A DNA stretch of 60,349 bases from Mycobacterium sp. E796. GTDB taxonomy: Bacteria > Actinomycetota > Actinomycetes > Mycobacteriales > Mycobacteriaceae. Within the stretch, counting starts at the first letter, position 1. Each line of letters begins with the position of its first letter. This document shows positions 25,007 to 32,062 of this stretch, in pieces. Where the stretch lies: assembly GCF_001672815.1 (NCBI RefSeq), contig NZ_LZKK01000374.1, positions 1 through 60,349 of the forward strand, given 5' to 3'. Both the position numbers and the translations under genes were made by a program. The notes below the pieces were generated by a model. It saw nothing but the letters and a program-made list of their open reading frames with translations. It ran no database searches and had not been told where the DNA came from.

Positions 25007-25692
25007 TCGGTGTCGCGTTTCGCCTCGACCTGCTTTTCGACTTCGCGCCAGTATCCGGGCGCGGGGCGAGGTCTGCCAAAACCAGCTTTTGTGGCTTTGT
25101 CGATGATGGCTTCAGCCTCGTCGATGTCCTTCATCAGTTCGAGAGCGAATTCCCGCTCGGCAGCGTAGTACTTGGCCGCCCACCGCAGCGCGAGAACCGA
25201 ATACGCCCAGGCGGGTTGGGCCTCAGCCCCGTCAGCGTCCTCTACCGCCTTGCGGTGCCTGGCTTCGGCGTAGGCGACATGCTCTTGCAGCAACTCTTTG
25301 AGCCGAGCCGGATTACTGAGGTGGCCGAACGTGACCCGAAGCAGCACGCTGTGTTTGAGCACCGGTGGGTCCACTGGGGCGTCATTGGTCCACTCGGTGA
25401 CTGCCTCTATTCCAGCTGGGGTGATTTTGTAGAGTCGCCGGCTGCGAGTCCCCTCGTCGCGTTCCACGCGTGAGGTAACCAGCCCAAGCCCCTCCAGCTT
25501 CTTCAGTTCGCTATAGATTTGGCTGAACGATGGGCTCCAGTAATAAAGGTCAACGCTCCAATCAATCCATTTCTTGAGGTCGTAACCGGACACTTCCTCT
25601 TCATAAGACAACATGCCCAGCAACGCCCAGCTTGTGGCAGCCAGTGGCGATTTCACCGACTTTTTGCTGGTGTCGCCGGTTTCCGAGCTCAT
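25003..25692 (-). CDS. PadR-family transcriptional regulator
   Basis: A 229-residue protein. The N-terminal winged helix reads LAATSWALLGMLSYEEEVSG, YDLKKWIDWS, SQIYSELKKLEGLGLVTSRV and RRLYKITPAGIEAV (about residues 18-100), typical of PadR. A helical C-terminal dimerisation domain follows (HLSNPARLKELLQEHVAYAE and on). It is convergent with kstD (4-bp overlap), which suggests control of the kshA/kstD pair. Mycobacterial kstD/kshA genes are normally under KstR or KstR2, so a PadR neighbour is notable. Ligand unknown. Confidence 0.88.
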   Translation of the reverse strand: MSSETGDTSKKSVKSPLAATSWALLGMLSYEEEVSGYDLKKWIDWSVDLYYWSPSFSQIYSELKKLEGLGLVTSRVERDEGTRSRRLYKITPAGIEAVTEWTNDAPVDPPVLKHSVLLRVTFGHLSNPARLKELLQEHVAYAEARHRKAVEDADGAEAQPAWAYSVLALRWAAKYYAAEREFALELMKDIDEAEAIIDKATKAGFGRPRPAPGYWREVEKQVEAKRDTD

Positions 25693-25923
25693 TTCGCCAG
25701 GTTAACAACTCCGGCCACGCGATTTCGGGTTAGCACCCACTGGCCGGGACGCCGTCTTGCTCACGATGCCATCGATATCGCAGCTTTTCGTGGATGACGA
25801 CGACTCCAAAACCATCGCCGCCACGCCCCCCGACGCCGCGGGTCGGCGCCCGCAGCTGTGGGCAGCAAAGTCGGCGTTATCACCGGCAACGACGACCGCT
25901 CCGGCGTGGCACGGGGTGCGACA

Positions 25924-26422
25924 ATGAGCGGCTCGGCCGCGATGTATGAGGCGCTGGCGACGCCAATCCGGCGTTTGATCGATGTGACGATCCGCACCGA
26001 GGTGGACATCGACACCGCTATGGCGCGGTGAAAGACAAAATCGAGGAGCTAACCGAGCAAGTCGGCGCAAAGCTGATGCCGGGATCGCTCCCCCACTCAC
26101 GATTCACCACGGCAGCGACGGAACGGTGTGGACCGAATGCGTCCTCGGTGCGGCCTTCGAAGGGCCCCCGGTCATGTCCACGGGGGTGTCTCCGCCATGG
26201 TCCTCGATCACCAACTTGGGGCCACCGCGCAAAACCGGGCCAGCCCGCCTACACCGGGACACTTACGTCGCGATAACACCGAAGAACGCGGCTGCGGCAG
26301 TCCATCCGAGCCGACGCCTGGATCGACGGTGTGCAGGGAGTAAAGGCTTTCGCGGCAGGAAAACTCAGCGACGGCGCCGGTGCAACAGTATCCGCCGAAG
26401 GCAAGTTCATTCATTCAACGCC
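25924..26422 (+). pseudogene. Decayed PaaI-type (hotdog-fold) thioesterase
   Basis: Pieces of a PaaI-like acyl-CoA thioesterase occur in order but in different frames. They are MYEALATPIRRLIDVTIRTE (from about 25942), KDKIEELTEQVGAKLMPGS (about 26031), IHHGSDGTVWTECVLGAAFE (about 26095), HVHGGVSAMVLDHQLGATA (about 26174, the catalytic-loop region) and IRADAWIDGVQGVKAFAAGK followed by VSAEGKFIHS (about 26309-26416). At least two frameshifts and a small deletion before the GSDGTVW piece break it. The 25693-25923 stretch just upstream shows no recognisable gene. It marks the junction between the catabolic region and the higher-GC core block. Confidence 0.8.
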
Positions 26423-26484
26423 ACTCAGCAATCGGAGGCCAAACCCCGATCATCCGACTGTCACCAACGTCGTGGCCGAGTACC

Positions 26485-26979
26485 CTAGGCGCGGCTGGGC
26501 AGCGTGAGCTTGCAGGCCTGGCCGATGTCGAGGGTGCGCAGCATCCGGCCCATCCCGACCCACAGGGCGCAGGACATCGCCAGGTCGGCCAGCAGCTCCT
26601 CGGAGAAGTGCTCGTTTGCGCGGGCCCAGAAGTCCTCGTCATCGCGCAGCTTGGTGTGCTCGGTGGCGAACCGGTGCGCGAACTCGGCCGCCAGGCGCTC
26701 CTGTTCGCTGTACCCCGGCCAGGTGCGCCACTCGAGCGCGTGCTCGTAGAGCTCCTCGTCCACGCCCGCCGCGGGCCCGTCGGCGTCGCGGGTATTCATG
26801 CACACCGTGCACTCGTTGTCGTGCGCGATGACCGTGCGTGCCAGTTCTCGGGTGCGCATGGGCAGCCGGTTCTTGGTGTAGACCGCCTGGCTGAAGTTGG
26901 CGATCGCGCCGCCGAGGTCCGGAGACTTCGCGGCCCAGCCATAGATGTCGTCGTCAGCGAACGTTCCGATTCGGCTCAT
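26485..26979 (-). CDS. Carboxymuconolactone-decarboxylase/AhpD-like protein
   Basis: A 164-residue alpha-helical protein of the CMD/AhpD superfamily. MRTRELARTVIAHDNECTVC leads to Cys57 and Cys60 (CTVC). The His that follows the cysteine pair in AhpD is not present at the expected spot (Arg64 instead), so peroxidase-linked activity is uncertain. Its ATG overlaps the stop of the upstream DHA2 transporter gene by 4 bp, so they are translated together. The open frame extends far upstream through the transporter region, but only this C-terminal portion is protein-like. A redox or detoxification role alongside the exporter is inferred. Confidence 0.88.
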   Translation of the reverse strand: MSRIGTFADDDIYGWAAKSPDLGGAIANFSQAVYTKNRLPMRTRELARTVIAHDNECTVCMNTRDADGPAAGVDEELYEHALEWRTWPGYSEQERLAAEFAHRFATEHTKLRDDEDFWARANEHFSEELLADLAMSCALWVGMGRMLRTLDIGQACKLTLPSRA

Positions 26980-29072
26980 GGCGAGATGGTACGCCCAGCG
27001 CCCGCACCTATCGCCTTGATCGCCACCGTCGGGTGCTCGTCGTGCCAATCGCGTTGGGCCAGCACTCGGTGCGCGACGCGCTCCAACGCGGCCTGCACCT
27101 GCCTGCGGTCGGGCCGCCCCTCGAATCCGGGCGAGCGTTCCAGCTTGTCGACGAGCCAGGCCACAAGCAGCGCCTGGACATAGTCGACCTGTTGCGCACC
27201 GGCGGGTGTCAGCCACAATTCGTCGCCGTCGCCCCGCGCGTAACCGGCGGCGACGAGGCGGGCGAAGGTCGGCTCGAGCACCTCGAACGGGATGCGCAGG
27301 TATTCGCCCATGTCGGTGAGCCGCGCCGTCCCGTACATCTGGCGGAAGCGGTTGATGCGCAGGACGCCCCACAACCCGGCCACGTCGAGGCGGCAGTCGG
27401 GCCGCATCGCGATGCTGCGCAGCCGGATACCGGGTTCGCCGCGCAACATGCGCGCGATGGCGACCTCCAGCATCTCGTCGGGCGACTGGCTGTTGGGCAT
27501 GGCGAACGCCTCGCCGATGTCGCCGCGGTTGTTGCCGATGCCCCGCAGCGGCACCTCGCGCAGGAACAGCGCCAACACGAACCCGACCAACGCGACCGGC
27601 ACCGCCCAGAGGAACACTCGCGTCAGCGAATCGGCATACGCGGCCACGATCGGCGCCGCCACCGAATGCGGAAGCCGGTGCAGCGCCTCGGGTGACGCGG
27701 CCGCGGCGGCCGGCGCGCGAGCGGCGGCCAGGGCCGGACCGATCCGACTGTGCAGGAAGTTGGTGAACAGCGAACCGAATATCGCGGCGCCGAAAGAACT
27801 TCCGATGGTGCGGAAGAACGTCACGCCCGAGGTGGCGACGCCGAGATCGTCGAAGCTCGAGGTGTTCTGCACGATGAGGATCAGCGTCTGCATGCACATC
27901 CCGATCCCGGCGCCGAGGATGACCAGGAACAGCGACTGCATCAGGGCCGACGTCGACGGGTCCATCCGCGACATCAGGAAGAACGCCACCGCCATCACCG
28001 CGGTGCCGGCGACGGGAAAGATCTTGTATCGGCCCGTGCGGCCGACGAGCACCCCGCTGCCCATCGAGGTGGTCAGCATCCCCACCACCATCGGCAGCGT
28101 GCGCAGGCCCGACGTGGTGGCCGAGACGCCGTCGACGAACTGCATGTACGTGGGCAGGAACGTCAGCGCGCCCAGCATGGCGAACCCCACCACGAACGAC
28201 AGCACGCAGCACACCGTGAAAACCGGACTGCCGAACAACCGGGTCGGCAGAATCGGTGCGGCGGTTCGGCTTTCGACCCACACGAAGATCCCGAGGGCCA
28301 CCGCGGAGCCGGTGAACAGCCCGACGATCGCCGCCGAGCCCCACGGATACGTGGTGCCGCCCCAGCTGGTGGCCAGCGTCAGCCCCGAGGCGCCCAGTCC
28401 GACGAACAGGATCCCGACGTAGTCGATGACCGGTTTGCTGCGGTCGGCCAGCGCCGGGATGGCGGCGGCCGCCACGAAGAACACCACGATCGAAATCGGC
28501 ACGTTGATCCAGAACGCCCAGCGCCACGTGAAGTGGTCGGTGAAGTAGCCGCCCAGCAGCGGCCCGATCACCGTGGTGACGCCGAACACCGCGCCCATCG
28601 CGCCCTGGTAGCGGCCGCGATCCCGCAGCGGAATCACCTCGCCGATCAGCGCCATGGCCGTCACCATCAGCCCGCCACCCCCGATGCCCTGCAGCGCGCG
28701 CGCCGCCACCAACATGCCCATCGACGTCGAAAGCCCACACAGCACCGACCCGCCGACGAAGAAAACGACCGCCGCCTGGAACACCCGCTTGCGGCCGAAC
28801 AGGTCACCGAACTTGCCGACGAGGGCGGTCATGATGGTCGACGCCAGCAGGTAGCTCGTGACCACCCACGACTGATGGCCCGCCCCGCCGAGGTTGGCGA
28901 CGATCGTCGGCAGCGCGGTCGCGACGATCGTCTGGTCCAGTGCCGCCATGAGCATGCCGAGCAGGACCGCCACGAAGATGAAATTGCGTCGCTGCGGGTT
29001 GACCGCGGCGTCGCCGTGCGGGGACTCGTGGGCCCGGCGGGTCGGAACCGCAGCCGGTGTCGTGCTCGTCAT
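26976..29072 (-). CDS. DHA2-family MFS drug exporter with a C-terminal winged-helix-like extension
   Basis: A 698-residue membrane protein from ATG 29072 (AAGGG upstream); earlier in-frame starts lack a ribosome site. The first half has the 14-helix DHA2 pattern: FIFVAVLLGMLMAALDQTIV, then GKFGDLFGRKRVF (motif A) and GAVFGVTTVIGPLLGGYFTD (motif C). After the last helix (about residue 530), a soluble tail of about 170 residues contains EYLRIPFEVLEPTFARLV, AAGYARGDGDELWLTPAG and a helical end, resembling a MarR-type winged helix. I recall the same architecture in M. tuberculosis Rv1877, which is also next to bfrA. It probably exports amphipathic compounds. Confidence 0.9.
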   Translation of the reverse strand: MTSTTPAAVPTRRAHESPHGDAAVNPQRRNFIFVAVLLGMLMAALDQTIVATALPTIVANLGGAGHQSWVVTSYLLASTIMTALVGKFGDLFGRKRVFQAAVVFFVGGSVLCGLSTSMGMLVAARALQGIGGGGLMVTAMALIGEVIPLRDRGRYQGAMGAVFGVTTVIGPLLGGYFTDHFTWRWAFWINVPISIVVFFVAAAAIPALADRSKPVIDYVGILFVGLGASGLTLATSWGGTTYPWGSAAIVGLFTGSAVALGIFVWVESRTAAPILPTRLFGSPVFTVCCVLSFVVGFAMLGALTFLPTYMQFVDGVSATTSGLRTLPMVVGMLTTSMGSGVLVGRTGRYKIFPVAGTAVMAVAFFLMSRMDPSTSALMQSLFLVILGAGIGMCMQTLILIVQNTSSFDDLGVATSGVTFFRTIGSSFGAAIFGSLFTNFLHSRIGPALAAARAPAAAAASPEALHRLPHSVAAPIVAAYADSLTRVFLWAVPVALVGFVLALFLREVPLRGIGNNRGDIGEAFAMPNSQSPDEMLEVAIARMLRGEPGIRLRSIAMRPDCRLDVAGLWGVLRINRFRQMYGTARLTDMGEYLRIPFEVLEPTFARLVAAGYARGDGDELWLTPAGAQQVDYVQALLVAWLVDKLERSPGFEGRPDRRQVQAALERVAHRVLAQRDWHDEHPTVAIKAIGAGAGRTISP

Positions 29073-29137
29073 GCCTGCCCTTCCGTCGGCGCCCGATGCA
29101 TACGGGTGCCCAGCGTCAGGCGGCGGCAATCAATTCG

Positions 29138-29617
29138 TCAGCTCGGCGGCCGCGACACGCACTGCGCCGAGTACAGCTCCTCCCCGAGCTTTTCCATCAA
29201 TTCCAGCTGCGTCTCGAGATAGTCGATGTGCTTTTCCTCGTCGGCGACGATCTTCTCCAGCAGGACGGCGCTGGTGCTGTCCTGCTTCTCCCGGCACATG
29301 ATGATTCCGGGCTTGAGCCGGTCCATCACCTCGTATTCGATCGCGAGGTCGGCCTCGAACTGTTCGCGCAGGGTCTGCCCGACGCGCAGTGAGAAGAGGC
29401 GCTGGTAGTTCGGCAACCCGTCGAGCAGCAGGATGCGGTCGGTGATCTCCTCGGCGTGGCGCATCTCGTCGAACGACTCTTCGCGGGTCTTCTCGGCCAG
29501 CTCGGTGAAGCCCCAGTTGTCCTGCATCTTGGAGTGCAGGAAATACTGGTTGATCGCGGTGAGCTCGCTGGTCAGCTGCTCGTTGAGCAGACGCAGAACG
29601 TCCGGGTCACCTTGCAT
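29138..29617 (-). CDS. bfrA: Bacterioferritin BfrA
   Basis: A 159-residue ferritin-fold protein, identical in length to mycobacterial BfrA. The ferroxidase ligands Glu18, Glu51 and His54 and the haem-ligand Met52 (FDEMRHAEEI) are in place, and the second ExxH follows in IVADEEKHIDYLE. It stores iron as a 24-mer with haem between subunits. The start is ATG 29617 with AGGAG upstream; the frame is open to 29695 without a ribosome site. Two tandem IdeR-type boxes lie at 29771-29808, about 150 bp upstream, and the ferredoxin partner gene bfd is divergent. Iron-dependent activation by IdeR is known for mycobacterial bfrA. Confidence 0.96.
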   Translation of the reverse strand: MQGDPDVLRLLNEQLTSELTAINQYFLHSKMQDNWGFTELAEKTREESFDEMRHAEEITDRILLLDGLPNYQRLFSLRVGQTLREQFEADLAIEYEVMDRLKPGIIMCREKQDSTSAVLLEKIVADEEKHIDYLETQLELMEKLGEELYSAQCVSRPPS

Positions 29618-29770
29618 CGTCACTCCTAGCTTCTGAGGGCTGTCACGTCTCGCCGCGGCGGCGGGCTGGGCTGAAACACCGGGCGCTACCAGCACTTTGC
29701 CATGCCGGATTGGAATCTTCCAGGAAGGTATGGCTGTGCTCAGTGTGTTGCGCGGGTCACTTTTTTGGGG

Positions 29771-29808
29771 TTAGGCGTCGCTAACCTACTTAGGGTAGAC
29801 TTCGCTAA
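29771..29808. promoter_or_regulatory. Two tandem IdeR-type iron boxes
   Basis: Two adjacent 19-bp elements occur: TTAGGCGTCGCTAACCTAC (29771-29789) and TTAGGGTAGACTTCGCTAA (29790-29808). By hand alignment each matches the IdeR consensus TTAGGTTAGGCTAACCTAA at 14 of 19 positions. They lie between bfrA (minus) and bfd (plus). Tandem IdeR sites at bfrA are established for M. tuberculosis. Here they may serve both divergent genes. Confidence 0.8.
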
Positions 29809-29856
29809 CATGCGGCTGGTTCGTTCGGCTTACGCCCGCACCCGAGGGGTGCGCTG

Positions 29857-30036
29857 ATGTACGTCTGCCTGTGCGTCGGGGCCACCAATCAAACCGTGTC
29901 GGACGTCGTGGCGCGGGGAGCGTCGACGTCCAAGGAGGTCGCCGAGGCGTGCGGCGCCGGCGGCGACTGCGGGCGCTGCAGGCGCACCCTGCGCGCGATC
30001 ATCGCCGCCTCGCGCCAATTCGAGCCCGCCCAGTAG
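29857..30036 (+). CDS. bfd: Bacterioferritin-associated ferredoxin Bfd
   Basis: A 59-residue protein. Four cysteines have the Bfd spacing: C-x-C at residues 4 and 6 (MYVCLC) and C-x2-C near 38-41 (GDCGRCRR), which bind a [2Fe-2S] cluster. Between them is the conserved SDVVARGASTSKEVAEACG. In other bacteria Bfd binds bacterioferritin and donates electrons to release stored iron. It starts about 50 bp after the IdeR boxes and is divergent from bfrA, so both probably respond to iron. Its stop abuts the stop of the convergent enoyl-CoA hydratase gene. It is short but complete. Confidence 0.9.
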   Translation: MYVCLCVGATNQTVSDVVARGASTSKEVAEACGAGGDCGRCRRTLRAIIAASRQFEPAQ

Positions 30037-30786
30037 CTAGCGCTTGTTGAAGTCCGCCAGGGCCGCGGCGTTGGCCTGGGCGCCCATCAATTCGGCGAAG
30101 TGAGCGTTCTCGCGTGCGCTGGCCGCGGCGATCTCCGGACGGACCGGTTCCATCATCGTGTGCTTGACCGCCATCAGGCTCGAAATCGGCCGGGCCGCAA
30201 GGACTTCGGCATGGCGCCTGGCTTCGGCGAGCAGGTCCTCCGGGTCGCAGACCCGCCAGACCAGGCCCATCCGCAGCGCCTCGTCGGCGTCGACCCATTC
30301 CGAGGACATCAGCAACCAGGCGGCGTTTTGCCGGCCCACCAGCTGCGGCAGCAGATACGACGAGGCCGCCTCGGGGGCCACGCCCAGGCTGGTGAAGGGG
30401 CACTTCAGCCGGGCCGTCGATGACATGAAAGCCAGGTCGGCGTAGCCGAGGATGGTGGCGCCGATCCCCACGCCGACGCCGTTCACCGCGCAGATCAGGG
30501 GTTTGGGGAACGCGGCGAGCGCGTCGATCAGGCCGGGAAATCCGTGCTTTCCGGGTGCGAAGTCCGGGCCGGTGATCCGCGCCTGCATCTCGGCGAGGTC
30601 GGTGCCCGCGCTGAACCCGCGGCCCGCTCCGGTCAGCAGGACAACGGCGACCTCGGGATCGTCGGCGGCGGCCAGGAGCGCGTCCGCCGTGGCGTCATAC
30701 AGCGCTTCGTTGAACGCGTTGAGCGCCTCGGGCCGGTTCAGCGTGAGGGTGCGCACCCGGTTCTTGTCGTCGATCTGCAGCGTCAC
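30037..30786 (-). CDS. Enoyl-CoA hydratase/isomerase family protein
   Basis: A 249-residue crotonase-fold protein. RVRTLTLNRPEALNAFNEAL is the N-terminal signature, GFSAGTDLAEM (about residues 57-67) and NGVGVGIGATILGYADLAFM (about 100-119) form the oxyanion hole. PFTSLGVAPEAASSYLLPQLVG follows, in which an Ala replaces the second catalytic Glu region typical of hydratases, so isomerase or other activity is possible. It starts at GTG 30786. It stands alone between bfd and the PPOX-like gene; I do not recall it in the corresponding M. tuberculosis block. Confidence 0.9.
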   Translation of the reverse strand: MTLQIDDKNRVRTLTLNRPEALNAFNEALYDATADALLAAADDPEVAVVLLTGAGRGFSAGTDLAEMQARITGPDFAPGKHGFPGLIDALAAFPKPLICAVNGVGVGIGATILGYADLAFMSSTARLKCPFTSLGVAPEAASSYLLPQLVGRQNAAWLLMSSEWVDADEALRMGLVWRVCDPEDLLAEARRHAEVLAARPISSLMAVKHTMMEPVRPEIAAASARENAHFAELMGAQANAAALADFNKR

Positions 30787-30881
30787 CGCTGCAGCCTAAC
30801 GGCGAGCAGACGCAGAATCGCACCCGAGAACCGCCTTTGATGCGATTTTGCGTGTGCTCGCGACCGGTGGCGGTGCCCCGC

Positions 30882-31325
30882 TCAGCCGTTGCTGTAGACG
30901 CGGGTCGGCACGATCAGCACCACCGCGCGACGCTCCTTGGCCATGACGCGGTCGTATTCGTCCCAGTCGTCGTGGGTGCCGCCGGCGGAGGTGAACACCT
31001 CGCGCAGCAGCAGCCGCAACTGGTCGGCGTCTTTCAGCCAGCCCGGCGCGTCGTCGGGGCCGGCGAGCTCCGCGCGGCCCTCGACCGTCGCCCACTGCCA
31101 GCCGTTCTTGAACGTGACGGCCAGTTGCGGGCGGGCCCGCAGGTTGGCGAGCTTGACCTTGCCGTAGGTGGTGAAGGCCAAGCAGGGCTCACCGGTGGCC
31201 GGGTTGGGCAACTGCCCGACGTTGACCAGCGAAGCCTGCACGGTTCCGTCGGCGCGAATCGTCGACACCACGGCCAGACCGCTTTCTCCCTTGGCCAGCG
31301 CCACTGCCTCGTCGAGCGTTGTCAT
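30882..31325 (-). CDS. PPOX/FDOR-type F420- or flavin-binding split-barrel protein (Rv1875-like)
   Basis: A 147-residue split beta-barrel protein. AVALAKGESGLAVVSTIRADG, VQASLVNVGQL and GEPCLAFTTYGKVKLANLRA lead into LAVTFKNGWQWATVEGRAEL, the standard FDOR-B layout, and the C-terminus is RRAVVLIVPTRVYSNG. Members bind F420, FMN, FAD or haem degradation products and act as reductases. The gene sits 9 bp downstream of the next gene upstream on the same strand, and I recall the same pair as Rv1874-Rv1875 in M. tuberculosis. Cofactor not certain. Confidence 0.88.
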   Translation of the reverse strand: MTTLDEAVALAKGESGLAVVSTIRADGTVQASLVNVGQLPNPATGEPCLAFTTYGKVKLANLRARPQLAVTFKNGWQWATVEGRAELAGPDDAPGWLKDADQLRLLLREVFTSAGGTHDDWDEYDRVMAKERRAVVLIVPTRVYSNG

Positions 31326-31334
31326 GAGCGATCC

Positions 31335-32036
31335 TCAATCCCGGAATGGTGTCCTGAACACGTAGCGGCTGGTCGGCACGGTGTCGATGTTCTCGTTGGC
31401 GCCGAATGCGGTTGTGCTGGCGACCATCCGGCCGAGCCGGTATTGCAGGTCGTCGTCGTCGGCGGCACCGAAGAACGCCTTCAGGTCGGTGATCGCTTCC
31501 TCGGGGAACAACTCCTCGACGATGCCCGCGATTCCCGGCGCGTCCGGGGTGAGGGTTCGCACCACCCAGTTCTGGGTATAGCCGAACGTCGACTGCGTCT
31601 CGATGGCCACCGAGGTGTGGTCGCCCTGCCACCGGGCCAGCCAGGTCGCCTGGTCCAGATGTGCGGGCCGGCGCAGCAACGCGATGTTGGCCAGACCCGT
31701 TGTCCGACAACCGGGTTCGGTCGGCGGCGCGGCGAGCGGGACCGACTCCGTCACCAGGTAGGCGGCCAGCTGCTCGCATTCCTGGCCGAGAAACTTGAGC
31801 GCCGCGTGTATCTGGTCGCCATAGCACTGCTGAGTCCACATGCTCACCACCGCCCCCGCCGGCGGATCCATCGTCGTCAGCGTCATCAGCGAGTGACGCA
31901 CCGCGCTGTCACGGACGTTCACCTGCAGCCCGAACAGGCCCAGTTCCAACAGCGCGTCGGCGACGTGACCCCGTTGGCGGGCACACCAGTCGTCGTCCGG
32001 CTCCGGGCGCATCAATACCGCGATCACCTTTTCCAT
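31335..32036 (-). CDS. EthD-domain-like conserved protein (Rv1874-like)
   Basis: A 233-residue soluble protein. Two ferredoxin-like alpha/beta-barrel halves are suggested: an N-terminal half starting MEKVIAVLMRPEPDDDW, and a C-terminal half with NIALLRRPAHLDQATWLARW followed by GDHTSVAIETQSTFGY, which resembles an EthD domain. EthD proteins support P450 or aromatic degradation systems or act on polyketide-like substrates. It is probably co-transcribed with the PPOX-like gene (9-bp gap). The exact role is unknown. Confidence 0.8.
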   Translation of the reverse strand: MEKVIAVLMRPEPDDDWCARQRGHVADALLELGLFGLQVNVRDSAVRHSLMTLTTMDPPAGAVVSMWTQQCYGDQIHAALKFLGQECEQLAAYLVTESVPLAAPPTEPGCRTTGLANIALLRRPAHLDQATWLARWQGDHTSVAIETQSTFGYTQNWVVRTLTPDAPGIAGIVEELFPEEAITDLKAFFGAADDDDLQYRLGRMVASTTAFGANENIDTVPTSRYVFRTPFRD

Positions 32037-32062
32037 GCGCCGAACTTACCGCCGGCGATCGG

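Noticed and set aside
1..25692. KstR/KstR2-type operators in the catabolic region
   Set aside because: In the intergenic stretches I read, I found no convincing palindrome of the AAC-N2-GTT type. A computed motif scan would be needed to exclude weak sites.
26485..28740. A 751-codon open frame on the minus strand running through the transporter gene
   Set aside because: Only its last 164 codons are protein-like (the AhpD-like gene). The rest is Arg/Gly/Asp-rich low-complexity translation of the transporter in another frame.
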